Source: Xanthobacter sp. NM-59
GTDB lineage: Bacteria > Pseudomonadota > Alphaproteobacteria > Rhizobiales > Xanthobacteraceae
NCBI RefSeq assembly: GCF_021401125.1
Contig: NZ_JACBFQ010000011.1
Location: 1-64,000 of the forward strand
DNA: 64,000 nt
Reading direction: 5' to 3'
In this document: positions 17,973-27,113 of the stretch, piece by piece
How positions within the stretch are numbered: position 1 is the first letter of the stretch
How the letters are laid out: every line of letters starts with the position of its first letter
Translations under genes and position numbers: made by a program
The notes under the pieces: generated by a model
The model's input: only the letters and a program-made list of their open reading frames with translations
What the model was told of the DNA's origin: nothing
Databases searched by the model: none

Positions 17973-20189
17973 ATGACACCTCATCCCGCACGTCGCGCGG
18001 CTTGCGCAATTCCGGCCGGCTTGGTCGCCCTGACCTTGCTCACGACATCGGCCTTTGCACAATCCGCAGATCCCTTAGCCTCTGCCCTTCAGGAGCGCAT
18101 CCAGGACCGTCTCATCACCCGCGAGGTGACGCTGACGGAGCTGGGCGTGGATGCTCCCGTCGTGTTCCAGGGGATGGATGCGCGGCGCGATCTCTACATC
18201 CCGGTGCCGGCGGGCGTTCCGCTCAGCAATCCCCATTTCATGGTGAATGCCGACTATCTGCGTGGCGACGGGGGTCGTACCACGATGGTGGTGTCGGTGG
18301 ACGGCAATCCGTTGTTCTCCCGCCAGCTGGAAGGTGAGAACGGCAGCGTCAACACCACCATCGACGTGCCCGGGACGCCGCGTCCCACCGGCTTCATGCG
18401 CTTCGGCGTCGCCTGGTCGTCGGTGGTCAGCCAGGATTTGTGCGCGGACGAGCGGGCTATCGGCAACGTGCTGAAGCTGATGCCCACCAGCCGCTTCATC
18501 TATTCCTATGACGCGAGCCACGTGCGCGACCTGTCCACGGCCTGGAGCGCCATGCCCGGCACCGGATCGGTGCTGGTGGCGGGTGGCACCCTGGCCAAGG
18601 AGAGCTTCGATACAGCCTGGCGGCTCGGCCTCGCGGTGGAGACCGCCGGCAAGCGCATCAAGGTGAAGACCCTGCCCAATCTGGGCGACGAGGTGGACGT
18701 GTCCGGCCTCGACGTGCCGGATTCCCTGCGGGTGGTGGCTCCGTTCTCCAATTTCGTGGGTGCCAACACCTATCGCATCCGCGACCTTGCGGAAGTGGGC
18801 GCGCTGCTGCTGCTGCCGTCCTCGCCCCTCGGCGCGGACATCGTGGTGGCCGATCCCACTTTGCTCAGCCAGGTGCGCAGCGCCCTCGAGGCCCTCGCGG
18901 CCCGGCTGGGTGGCCCCAACATGGCGCTGTTCAACGAATGGCGCAGCAAGGCGGCGAGCCTCGGCGGCGCGGTGGTGGCCAATGACGAGCTGAGCCTGCA
19001 GACCCTCGCCGGCCGTCCGGTGATCGCGGTCGGCCCCAGCGCCGGCCCCAAGGCGGCGCAGCTGTTCGACAGCTTCTGGCGCGGCTCCATCTCCGCCGGC
19101 ACCGTCACCGTGCGCTCGGTGGACGCCCAGCCGACCCCGCGCGATTCCATTCCGCTCTCGACCTTCGGCAATGCCGCCGGCAATCTCGACGTGCTGGCCC
19201 GTGGCGACTGGACGGTGAATTTCGACCTTGCCTCGGCCACCGCAGGCGCCTCGCTGCCGAGCCGCCTGAACCTGGACGTGGCGGCCGCGCCCGGCGCTTC
19301 CACCACCGATCCGGTGGTGGCCGTGTTCCTCAACGACGTCCTGCTCGCGGCCAAGCGCCTCGACGCCAACGGCCGTCCCGAGCACCTCTCGGCGGCGATT
19401 CCGACCTATGCGCTCGGGGCCACCAACGCCCTGCGCGTGACCTTCCAGCGCCAGCCGGTTTCCGACCGTTGCCGCGAGACGCCCCAGGCGTTCCCGGTGC
19501 AGGTGCTGCCCTCGTCCAATCTCGAGCTCGGCGGTTCCGTCTCCGGCGCCGACTTCCTGGGCGTGATCTCGGCCATGTCCGGCGGCGGCCGCGTGGTGGT
19601 GCCGGATAATTATCTGTCTACCGCCAGCTCCAGCGTGGTGCGCGTGGTGCGCGCCGCGGCGGCGGCGGGCGTGCCGGCCGGCACCTCCAGCACCCTGGAA
19701 GTCAGCCCCACCGGCGTGCCGTTCCGCGTCACCGGCTCCTTCCTCGCCCTCGACGTGCCCGCCCAGGGCGCCGACCTGAAGGCGAAGGTGGAAGGCGACC
19801 GCGTGATCGTCGGCAGCAATGAGAGCGCCCGCATCCTTGACATCACCGGCCTCAAGAACGTGGCCCTGGTGCAGGCCGTGCGCGCCGAAGGCAGCCGTGG
19901 CATCCTGTGGCAGTCCATCGGCCCGACGCCCATGACGCCCCGCAAGGCGGTGCGCCTGTCGCGCGGCGACGTGGCCATCGTGGGCGTGGACGGCACCCTC
20001 ATCGAGCTGTCCGCTTCGGGCGCCGAGGCCGGCACCGTGCGCGTCACCGAGACCGAGGGCGCCGTGGCCACCCTGCAGCGCCTGTGGCAGAATTCCGCAC
20101 AATGGGGTCTGCCCCTTGGCGTGGGCGCTGCCGCGCTGTTCTTCCTGCTGCTGATGCGCGCGTCCTACGTGCGTCGCCGGGGCAACTGA
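17973..20189 (+). CDS. BcsB-like periplasmic polysaccharide synthase subunit
   Basis: Protein of 738 residues, the size of cellulose synthase subunit BcsB. It has a signal peptide (about 1-30, ending SAFAQ), a long periplasmic part with alternating jelly-roll/flavodoxin-like sections, and one C-terminal transmembrane helix (LGVGAAALFFLLLMRASYV) with a short RRRGN tail. The stretches GVAWSSVVSQDLCADERAIGN and LRVTFQRQPVSDRCRETPQAFPVQVLPSSNLEL resemble BcsB carbohydrate-binding and Cys-containing segments. In cellulose systems BcsB guides the glycan across the periplasm and supports the synthase. No BcsA or cellulase gene is present; instead an NfrB-like glycosyltransferase follows after 19 bp. 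Confidence 0.82.
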   Translation: MTPHPARRAACAIPAGLVALTLLTTSAFAQSADPLASALQERIQDRLITREVTLTELGVDAPVVFQGMDARRDLYIPVPAGVPLSNPHFMVNADYLRGDGGRTTMVVSVDGNPLFSRQLEGENGSVNTTIDVPGTPRPTGFMRFGVAWSSVVSQDLCADERAIGNVLKLMPTSRFIYSYDASHVRDLSTAWSAMPGTGSVLVAGGTLAKESFDTAWRLGLAVETAGKRIKVKTLPNLGDEVDVSGLDVPDSLRVVAPFSNFVGANTYRIRDLAEVGALLLLPSSPLGADIVVADPTLLSQVRSALEALAARLGGPNMALFNEWRSKAASLGGAVVANDELSLQTLAGRPVIAVGPSAGPKAAQLFDSFWRGSISAGTVTVRSVDAQPTPRDSIPLSTFGNAAGNLDVLARGDWTVNFDLASATAGASLPSRLNLDVAAAPGASTTDPVVAVFLNDVLLAAKRLDANGRPEHLSAAIPTYALGATNALRVTFQRQPVSDRCRETPQAFPVQVLPSSNLELGGSVSGADFLGVISAMSGGGRVVVPDNYLSTASSSVVRVVRAAAAAGVPAGTSSTLEVSPTGVPFRVTGSFLALDVPAQGADLKAKVEGDRVIVGSNESARILDITGLKNVALVQAVRAEGSRGILWQSIGPTPMTPRKAVRLSRGDVAIVGVDGTLIELSASGAEAGTVRVTETEGAVATLQRLWQNSAQWGLPLGVGAAALFFLLLMRASYVRRRGN

Positions 20190-20208
20190 GCATCGGGGGA
20201 TTGCCGCG

Positions 20209-22323
20209 ATGTCTCTCTACTGGCCCTACCTGCTCGCCGACTTCATCCTCCTCGTGGAGTATGCGTCGGCGGTGGTGGCGGTCCTGATCCTGCTCTCCTC
20301 CATCGACGACCTGTTCGTCGATGCGTGGTACTGGACGCGGCGGGTGTACCGGCGGTTCGCCATCGAGCCGTTCATTCGCCCGCTGTCGGCCCAGGCTCTG
20401 TATCAGAAGGACGAGCAGCCGCTCGCCATCATGATCCCGGCCTGGCAGGAATCGGACGTGATCGCCGCCATGATCGAGAATCTGGTGAGCACTCTCGATT
20501 ACCGGCGCTACATGATCTTCGTTGGGACCTATCCCAACGATCCCGCCACCATCTCGGAAGTGGAGCGCATGCGCCGGCGCTACAAGCAGCTGGTGCGGGT
20601 GGAGCTGCGCAATGCCGGCCCCACCAACAAGGCGGACTGCCTGAACACGGTGGTGCGCGCCATCTTCCAGCACGAGCAGATGAGCGGCACCGAGTTCGCC
20701 GGCTTCATCCTGCATGACAGCGAGGACGTGCTGCATCCCCTGGAGCTGCGCTTCTTCAACTATCTCCTGCCGCGCAAGGACCTGATCCAGGTGCCGGTGG
20801 TGTCGCTGGAACGCCACTGGTCGGAAATGGTGGCCGGCATCTACATGGACGAGTTCGCCGAATGGCACGCCAAGGACCTCGTGGTCCGCGAGAGCGTGGC
20901 GGGCGAAGTGCCGTCGGCGGGCGTGGGCACCTGCTTTTCCCGCCGGGCGGTGCTGCATCTGCGGTCCCACGACGAGGGCGAGGTGTTCAACACCGCGAGC
21001 CTCACCGAGGACTATGACATCAGCGCGCGCCTGAAAGAGGCGCACATGCAGGCCATCATCGCCCGGTTCCCTGTGGAATACCGGGTGAGGCGCGAGACCT
21101 TCTTCGGCTTCGGCCACGATAAGGAGATCCGCCTCTCGATGCCCCTGTGCGTACGCGAGTTCTTTCCGGACACCTTCCGCACTTCCTACCGGCAGAAGGC
21201 CCGATGGGCGCTGGGCATCGCGTTTCAGGGCTGGCAGCACCGCGGCTGGCAGGGCTCCCTTGCGTCCAAATACTTCCTGATGCGCGATCGCAAGGGCATC
21301 ATCACGTCCATCGTGACGGTGATCGCCTATGTTCTGGCGGTGATGTTCCTGCTGATCTATTTCGGCGGCGAACTCGGCATCATCCCGGAACGCTATCCCT
21401 CCATCTTCGCGACCGAAGGCTGGCTGCTGATGGTGCTGGCGGCCAATGCGGTGGCGTTCGCATTGCGCCTGATCCAGCGCTTCCACTTCGTCTCGGCCAT
21501 TTACGGCTGGGAGCAGGGGCTGATGTCCATCCCCCGCGTGGTGATGGGCAATTTCGTGAACTTCGCGGCCACCTTGAGGGCCTGGAAGCTGTTCCTGGGG
21601 CACATCTTCCTCGGTCGGCGCATCGTCTGGGACAAGACCATGCACGACTTCCCGGAGAACGATGCCTTCGCCCACCGCCGCCAGCGGCTGGGCGAGCTGC
21701 TGATGGTGTGGCAGGCGGTGCTCCCCGAGCACCTGGAAGAGGCGCTGGCGCTGCAGAAGGGCCAACAGCAGCCCCTCGGCCGCATCCTGGTCTCCAAGGG
21801 CTGGCTGGACGACGAGACGCTGGCGGAAGCCATCGCCTACCAGTCCAACATGCCGCGGACCCATGTCACCGAAGACATGGTCCGGGAGTTCCACGATCTG
21901 CTGCCGGTGGACCTGATGGTGCGCTACCGGGTGATCCCGGTGGGGCGGGACGAGGCCGGCCGCCTGGTGGTGGCGGTGTCCTCGCCCCTTACCGACAAGG
22001 CCCTGGAGGACGTGCGCGTCGCCATCGGCGACCTGCCGGTGCAGCGTGTCGCCCGCGAGAGCGAGATCAATGACGGCCTGCGCCTCGTGCGTGGCACCGG
22101 CCGGGGCTTCGAGGGGGCACAGTCGCCGCCTCTGCTCGGCGATCTCCTGCTCGAGAAGGGGCTCATGCAGCGCGAAGCGTTCGAGGCGGCCATGGAGCAC
22201 TATCGCCCCGACGTGGACGGCCGCATCGGCGAGTACCTCGTGCGTTGCGGAATCGTGACGCCCGAGGCGCTGGCGGAGACCATGAAGGAGCAGCAGCGCC
22301 GCCTGATGCTGGTTCCGGCCTGA
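20209..22323 (+). CDS. NfrB-like membrane glycosyltransferase with C-terminal MshEN modules
   Basis: Protein of 704 residues. Transmembrane segments lie near 8-36, 362-388 and 404-428, with a family 2 glycosyltransferase domain between. Catalytic motifs are HDSED (Asp170, Asp173), TEDYD (266-270) and QKARW (Gln329, Arg332, Trp333), those of processive synthases. The C-terminus has two tandem repeat pairs of about 24 residues: RLG (493) to Q516 then LGRIL (523) to Q545; and LGDLL (643) to Y665 then RIGEYL (672) to Q695. These match the MshEN c-di-GMP-binding pattern RLGxxL...LxxxLxxQ. E. coli NfrB has this architecture and is c-di-GMP dependent. The adjacent wecB suggests ManNAc as substrate. 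Confidence 0.88.
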   Translation: MSLYWPYLLADFILLVEYASAVVAVLILLSSIDDLFVDAWYWTRRVYRRFAIEPFIRPLSAQALYQKDEQPLAIMIPAWQESDVIAAMIENLVSTLDYRRYMIFVGTYPNDPATISEVERMRRRYKQLVRVELRNAGPTNKADCLNTVVRAIFQHEQMSGTEFAGFILHDSEDVLHPLELRFFNYLLPRKDLIQVPVVSLERHWSEMVAGIYMDEFAEWHAKDLVVRESVAGEVPSAGVGTCFSRRAVLHLRSHDEGEVFNTASLTEDYDISARLKEAHMQAIIARFPVEYRVRRETFFGFGHDKEIRLSMPLCVREFFPDTFRTSYRQKARWALGIAFQGWQHRGWQGSLASKYFLMRDRKGIITSIVTVIAYVLAVMFLLIYFGGELGIIPERYPSIFATEGWLLMVLAANAVAFALRLIQRFHFVSAIYGWEQGLMSIPRVVMGNFVNFAATLRAWKLFLGHIFLGRRIVWDKTMHDFPENDAFAHRRQRLGELLMVWQAVLPEHLEEALALQKGQQQPLGRILVSKGWLDDETLAEAIAYQSNMPRTHVTEDMVREFHDLLPVDLMVRYRVIPVGRDEAGRLVVAVSSPLTDKALEDVRVAIGDLPVQRVARESEINDGLRLVRGTGRGFEGAQSPPLLGDLLLEKGLMQREAFEAAMEHYRPDVDGRIGEYLVRCGIVTPEALAETMKEQQRRLMLVPA

Positions 22324-22359
22324 CATCGCGGCCCCGGGCGGGCCGTTACGAGAGCAAAC

Positions 22360-22389
22360 AGCGGCGGCCGGCCTCCGGTCGCCGCTTTC
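22360..22389 (+). terminator. Terminator-like hairpin inside the polysaccharide cluster
   Basis: A 12-bp stem (one G-T pair) AGCGGCGGCCGG/CCGGTCGCCGCT with a CCT loop, followed by TTTCG. It lies 37 bp after the glycosyltransferase stop and would lower expression of the fourth gene. Confidence 0.55.
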
Positions 22390-22471
22390 GTGTGAACGGG
22401 CGGCCGGCTCTGGTGAGGGGGTGCCCGCGCGCCGGACCCGGCGACCGCGAGCGGGGAGGGAGAGGGGGGCG

Positions 22472-23329
22472 ATGATCAATCGACGTACCGCATTGATCGT
22501 GGGGGCGGGCGCCGTCGGTGCGCTCGGCCTGCTGGGCATCGATCGCGTGCTGCGAGAGCGGGAAGCGGCCCCGGAAGCGCTCATCGACGGCATCGTCTGG
22601 CAGCTCCATGCCGGCTCCCTCGATCCCTATGGGGAGTGGGAACGGCTGGGCGCGCGCTCCCTGCTGCTGCAATGGATCGTGTTGAACGGCGTCGCCTTCG
22701 TTCCCGGCCTCGGCATCGAGACCATCGCCGATCCGCCCAACTGGACGCGCATTTCCCGGGAGCCCTGGGCGCGCTCCATCATCGTCGGGCTGGCGAGCCT
22801 CGCCAATGAGCCGGAGGCGCGGCGCAACGTGGCCGCGCTGGTGGACCTGTCCGCCCGGGTGGCGGAAAAGCCGCTGCCGTTCCGCGCGTCCGGCTACTAT
22901 TTCCCGGTGGAGGCGGACCCCACCTGGGCCGATGCACCCAAGATGGGGGCGCTGCTCTCCGCCTTGCCGCGTCCGCTGTGGGTAAGCGCCTACGACAACA
23001 GCAATATCGGCGCGGCGCCGTTCGCGGACTGGATCGACAGCTGGCTGCCCAAGGATGTGGGCCTGTTCTTCCAGGACGGGGTGGGGCTCTACATGCGCAC
23101 GCCCCAATCCGCCCGCCAATATGGGGAAGCGCTCATCGCCAAGCTCGGTGTGGAGCGCTTCCGCATGATCCTGGAGGCCTTCCGCCCCGCCGGCGGCGAC
23201 AAGATGCGCCCCGCCACGCTGGAAGAGATCCGCCCGCAGATCGAGGCCTATCGCGGGCTCGACACTTTCGTGTTCGAGGCGCCGACCTATCTCGACCGCA
23301 AGCTCGTCAACGCGCTGACGCGACGCTGA
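22472..23329 (+). CDS. Putative exported glycoside-hydrolase-like protein
   Basis: Protein of 285 residues. It starts MINRRTALIVGAGAVGALGLLG, an N-terminal signal or anchor with paired Arg. The rest has the feel of a TIM-barrel glycosidase: ASGYYFPVEADPTW, LPRPLWVSAYDN and KDVGLFFQDGVG have aromatic and acidic residues at strand ends. I cannot name a family or assign catalytic residues. As the fourth gene of the wecB/bcsB/nfrB-like cluster it could trim or release the glycan, comparable in position to YbcH in E. coli or to the cellulase of bcs operons; this is inference. A purine-rich GGAGGGAGAGGGGGGC run supports the ATG at 22472. Confidence 0.7.
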   Translation: MINRRTALIVGAGAVGALGLLGIDRVLREREAAPEALIDGIVWQLHAGSLDPYGEWERLGARSLLLQWIVLNGVAFVPGLGIETIADPPNWTRISREPWARSIIVGLASLANEPEARRNVAALVDLSARVAEKPLPFRASGYYFPVEADPTWADAPKMGALLSALPRPLWVSAYDNSNIGAAPFADWIDSWLPKDVGLFFQDGVGLYMRTPQSARQYGEALIAKLGVERFRMILEAFRPAGGDKMRPATLEEIRPQIEAYRGLDTFVFEAPTYLDRKLVNALTRR

Positions 23330-23346
23330 GCCCCCTCGGCCCGCCG

Positions 23347-24267
23347 TCAGCTTCCGGCGGCGGGCAGCTTGGCGGCCAGGGCCTGGGCCACGCGGGAGGT
23401 GGGGGCCCGCCCCAGCGCGGCGGTGATGGCCCGCCCGGCGGCGGCGAGGCGGTCGAGATCCACCCCGGTCTCCACGCCCAGGCCATCCAGCATGTAGACC
23501 AGATCCTCGGTGGCGAGGTTGCCGGACGCACCCTTGGCATAGGGGCAGCCGCCGAGGCCTGCGACCGAGGCATCCACCGTCGCGATGCCGAGATCGAGGC
23601 AGGCGAGCACATTGGCCAGCGCCTGCCCATAGGTGTCGTGAAAATGCAGTGCCGTGCGGGTGACGCCGATATGGTCCGCCACCGCCTTGGCCATGGCCTT
23701 GGCCCGGTCTGGGGTGCCCACGCCGATGGTGTCGCCGAGGGAGACCTCGTAGCAGCCCATGGCCATGAGGGCTTCCGCCACCTCCACCACCTTGGCCACC
23801 GGCACCTCGCCCTGATAGGGGCAGCCGAGCACGCAGCTGACATAGCCCCGCACCGCGACGCCGCGCGCCCGCGCCAGGTCCAGCACCGGGGCGAAGCGGG
23901 CCAGGCTCTCGGCGATGGAGCAATTGATGTTCTTTTGGCTGAACGCCTCTGAGGCGGCGGCGAACACCGCCACCTCGTCCACGCCCGCCGCGAGCGCCAG
24001 CTCCAGCCCCTTCAGATTGGGCGTGAGCACCGGATAGCGCAGGCCCTCGCGCCGTGTGATGCGGGCGAGCACATCGGCCGTGTCGGCCATTTGCGGCACC
24101 CATTTGGGCGAGACGAACGAGCCGACCTCAATGGCCTTGAGCCCCGCATCGGCCAAGGCGTCGATGAGCGCCACCTTGGCCTCGAGGGGCACCACTCCGG
24201 GTTCGTTCTGGAGCCCGTCGCGCGGGCCCATCTCGACGATGCGGACGGATGAGGAGCGGGCCATCAT
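23347..24267 (-). CDS. mvaB: Hydroxymethylglutaryl-CoA lyase
   Basis: Protein of 306 residues of the DRE-TIM metallolyase family. It starts with [13 protein letters not shown] (metal and substrate site) and has the HMG-CoA lyase signature [17 protein letters not shown] with the catalytic Cys, plus [13 protein letters not shown] with metal-binding His. It splits HMG-CoA to acetoacetate and acetyl-CoA, the last step of leucine degradation. It is the last gene of the leftward operon and overlaps mccA by 4 bp. The alternative isopropylmalate-synthase-like function is excluded by the signature. Confidence 0.95.
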   Translation of the reverse strand: MMARSSSVRIVEMGPRDGLQNEPGVVPLEAKVALIDALADAGLKAIEVGSFVSPKWVPQMADTADVLARITRREGLRYPVLTPNLKGLELALAAGVDEVAVFAAASEAFSQKNINCSIAESLARFAPVLDLARARGVAVRGYVSCVLGCPYQGEVPVAKVVEVAEALMAMGCYEVSLGDTIGVGTPDRAKAMAKAVADHIGVTRTALHFHDTYGQALANVLACLDLGIATVDASVAGLGGCPYAKGASGNLATEDLVYMLDGLGVETGVDLDRLAAAGRAITAALGRAPTSRVAQALAAKLPAAGS

Positions 24268-26270
24268 GCGTCCTCCAGCACGAGCAGCTCGGCGCCCTCA
24301 TCCACCAGGTCGCCCACGGCGAAGTTGAGGGCCTTGATGCGCCCGTCGCGCGGGGCGGCGACGGTGTGCTCCATCTTCATGGCCTCGACCACCACCAGCG
24401 GCGCGCCCTTGGCCACCTCCTGGCCGGCTTCCACCGCGATGCGGATGATGGTGCCTGGCATGGGCGCCACCAGCCGGCCGGCAGTGCCGGTGGCGGCGAG
24501 GGAGGCAAGGCGCGGATCGATGAATTCCACCTGGAATTCCCCGCCGCGTGCGAACACGGTGAGCAGGTTGCCGGTGCGGATTACCCGGGCGGAAAGCTTC
24601 ACCCCGTCGAGCCGCGCCTCGAGGCGCCCATCGGCGTCGGCATCGCCCTCGACCATCATGTGGCCGCCGGGCAGGTCCAGGGCGAAGCCATGGGCCTTGA
24701 AGTGGGCGCGCACCACCGTGCGGCCCTCCAGATGCGGGTCCTGGAAGGTGAGGTCCACATGGGCGTCGCGATTGAGTCGCCAGCCCGGCGCGCGGCCCCA
24801 CGGCGACCAGGGATCGGCCGCGTCCACTGCCTCCGCCGACTGGCGCGCCTCCTCCTTCAGGATGGCGAGGGTGGCCAGGGCCAGCACCGCGTCGCTCGCG
24901 GGCTGGGGGGCGGGGAGAAGGTCGCCCTGATGGCGGGCGATGAAGTTGGTGTCCAGCTCCGCGGCCGCGAAGGCGGGATGGGCGGCGATGGCCTTCAGGA
25001 ACACCCGGTTGGTGGCCAGGCCCACCACCTCGGTCGCCGCCAGCGCCGCCTGGAGCCGGCCCACCGCCTCGGAGCGATCCGCACCGGCCACGATGATTTT
25101 CGCGATCATGGGATCGTAATGGATGGATACGGTGTCGCCCGCCCGCACCCCGGTATCGACCCGTGTGCCCGGCACATGGGCCGGCAGCACCAGATGGTCG
25201 AGGGTGCCGACCTGGGGCAGGAAATCCCGCGCCGGATCCTCCGCATAAAGGCGCACCTCGATGGCGTGGCCCTTCAGCGGGATCTCATTCTGAGAGAGGG
25301 GGAGGGGCGCGCCCTCGGCCACCCGCAGCTGCCACTCCACCAGATCCTGGCCGGTGATGGCCTCGGTGACCGGATGCTCCACCTGCAGGCGGGTATTCAT
25401 CTCCATGAAATAAAAGGCGTCGCCCTCGGCGATGAATTCCACCGTGCCGGCGCCCACATAGCCTACCGCCTTGGCCGCATCCACCGCCGCAAGGCCCATG
25501 GCCAAGCGGCGCTCGGGCGTCATGCCGGGGGCGGGGGCTTCCTCCACCACCTTCTGGTGGCGGCGCTGGATGGAGCAGTCGCGCTCATGCAGGTAAACGG
25601 CATTGCCATGGGTGTCAGCGAACACCTGCACCTCGATGTGGCGCGGAGTGGTGAGGTATTTTTCCACCAGAACCCGGTCATCACCGAAGGCGCTCTTGGC
25701 CTCGCGCTTTGCCGAGGCGAGGGCTTCGGGGAACTCGTCCGCCGCGCGCACCACCTTCATGCCCTTGCCGCCGCCGCCGGCGGACGCCTTGATGAGCACG
25801 GGAAAGCCGATGCGATCCGCTTCGCGGGCGAGCAAAGCGGGGTCCTGGTCCTCGCCATGATAGCCGGGCACTAGCGGCACGCCGGCTTTTTCCATGAGCG
25901 CCTTGGCCGCGCTCTTGGAGCCCATGGCGCGAATGGCGGAGGCTGGCGGCCCCACGAACACGATGCCGGCTTTCTCGCAGGCGTCCGCGAATTCCGCATT
26001 CTCGGACAAAAAGCCATAGCCGGGATGGATGGCATCGGCGCCGCTCTTGCGGGCCGCATCCAGAATGGCCTCGATGCGCAGATAGCTTTCCCGCGCCGGG
26101 GCGGGGCCGATGGGATAGGCCTCGTCCGCCACCGCCACATGGAGGGCGTCGGCATCGGCCTGGGAATAGACGGCCACGGTGTTCAGCCCCAAGGCCTTGG
26201 CGGTGCGCATGACGCGGACCGCGATCTCGCCCCGGTTGGCGACGAGCAGGGTGCGGATCGGCCGGCTCAT
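24264..26270 (-). CDS. mccA: 3-methylcrotonyl-CoA carboxylase, biotin-containing alpha subunit
   Basis: Protein of 668 residues. Biotin carboxylase domain at 1-450 ([48 protein letters not shown]). A spacer domain follows, then the biotinyl domain (about 595-668) with [10 protein letters not shown] and biotinylated Lys632. It carboxylates biotin with ATP and bicarbonate for transfer to 3-methylcrotonyl-CoA by the beta subunit encoded two genes upstream. Propionyl- or geranyl-CoA carboxylase is possible by homology, but the HMG-CoA lyase and hydratase neighbours favour leucine degradation. Overlaps both neighbours by 4 bp. Confidence 0.93.
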   Translation of the reverse strand: MSRPIRTLLVANRGEIAVRVMRTAKALGLNTVAVYSQADADALHVAVADEAYPIGPAPARESYLRIEAILDAARKSGADAIHPGYGFLSENAEFADACEKAGIVFVGPPASAIRAMGSKSAAKALMEKAGVPLVPGYHGEDQDPALLAREADRIGFPVLIKASAGGGGKGMKVVRAADEFPEALASAKREAKSAFGDDRVLVEKYLTTPRHIEVQVFADTHGNAVYLHERDCSIQRRHQKVVEEAPAPGMTPERRLAMGLAAVDAAKAVGYVGAGTVEFIAEGDAFYFMEMNTRLQVEHPVTEAITGQDLVEWQLRVAEGAPLPLSQNEIPLKGHAIEVRLYAEDPARDFLPQVGTLDHLVLPAHVPGTRVDTGVRAGDTVSIHYDPMIAKIIVAGADRSEAVGRLQAALAATEVVGLATNRVFLKAIAAHPAFAAAELDTNFIARHQGDLLPAPQPASDAVLALATLAILKEEARQSAEAVDAADPWSPWGRAPGWRLNRDAHVDLTFQDPHLEGRTVVRAHFKAHGFALDLPGGHMMVEGDADADGRLEARLDGVKLSARVIRTGNLLTVFARGGEFQVEFIDPRLASLAATGTAGRLVAPMPGTIIRIAVEAGQEVAKGAPLVVVEAMKMEHTVAAPRDGRIKALNFAVGDLVDEGAELLVLEDA

Positions 26271-27067
26271 GAGGTTTCCCCGTTCCTGTTATGGGTCTGA
26301 TCCCACAGTGCTTTTCTCTTTTCAAGGAAGGCCGAGACGCCTTCCTTGCCGTCGGCGCTGGCGCGGATGTCGGCGATGCGGCGGGCGGTGTCGGCCACCA
26401 CTTCGTCGTCCACGGGGCGGTCCACGGCGCGGATCAGGTCCTTGGTGGCGCCGAGCGCGGCGGGGCTTGCGGCCTTCAGCGCCGAAAGGTGGCGGGCGAT
26501 GGCGGCATCGAGATCTTCGGCCGGCACCACTTCGTGCACCAGCCCCAAGGCTAGTGCGGTGGTGGCGGAGAAGCGCTCGGCCGTGAGGAAATAGCGCCGC
26601 GCCTGCCGCGCGCCCATGGCCCGAACCAGATAAGGGCTGATGACCGCCGGGATGAGGCCAATGCGCACTTCCGTGACCGCGAATTCCGCCTCCGGCACCG
26701 CCACCACGATGTCGCTCGCCGCGATGAGGCCGGTGGCTCCGGCGAAGGCGGAAGCGTGCACCCGCGCCAAAGTGGGCTTGGGGCAGAGGTCGATGGTGCG
26801 CATGAGCGCGGCGAGCTTCTTCGCATCCTCCAGATTCTCCCCGTGGGAGTAGGAGGCCATGCGGCGCATCCAGTTGAGGTCGCCGCCGGCGCAGAAGCTC
26901 TTGCCTTCCGCCTTCAGCAGAATGGCCCACACGGCCGGATCGGCGATGGCCTCCTCATAGGCGCCCGTGAGGGCGGCGATGAGGGCATCGTCGAAGGCAT
27001 TGCGCACCTCCGGCCGGTTGAGGGTGAGGACGCGCACGCCGTCCTGCGTGGTGGTGAGGAGACTCAT
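26267..27067 (-). CDS. Enoyl-CoA hydratase family protein, probable methylglutaconyl-CoA hydratase
   Basis: Protein of 266 residues with the crotonase fold. Oxyanion-hole stretches are GKSFCAGGDLNWMRRM (near 60-75) and ASAFAGATGLIAASDIVVAVPEAEFAVTEVRIGLIPA (near 105-140). It should hydrate 3-methylglutaconyl-CoA to HMG-CoA, linking the carboxylase to mvaB. The start at 27065-27067 (MSLLTTTQDGVRVLTLNRPEV) matches the family; an upstream ATG adds 13 residues without a known role. The gene lies 46 bp after mccB and overlaps mccA by 4 bp. Confidence 0.9.
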   Translation of the reverse strand: MSLLTTTQDGVRVLTLNRPEVRNAFDDALIAALTGAYEEAIADPAVWAILLKAEGKSFCAGGDLNWMRRMASYSHGENLEDAKKLAALMRTIDLCPKPTLARVHASAFAGATGLIAASDIVVAVPEAEFAVTEVRIGLIPAVISPYLVRAMGARQARRYFLTAERFSATTALALGLVHEVVPAEDLDAAIARHLSALKAASPAALGATKDLIRAVDRPVDDEVVADTARRIADIRASADGKEGVSAFLEKRKALWDQTHNRNGETS

Positions 27068-27113
27068 GGGATCCTCATGGAAATGGAGCACGGTCCGCGG
27101 GTCCAAAGCGCCA

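Noticed and set aside
17973..22323. Cellulose synthase operon
   Set aside because: There is no BcsA PilZ domain, BcsC or BcsZ; the synthase has MshEN-type repeats and wecB points to a ManNAc-type sugar.
18075..22593. Two long antisense frames opposite the BcsB-like and glycosyltransferase genes
   Set aside because: Same reasoning: shadow composition, and the plus-strand proteins have clear domain motifs.
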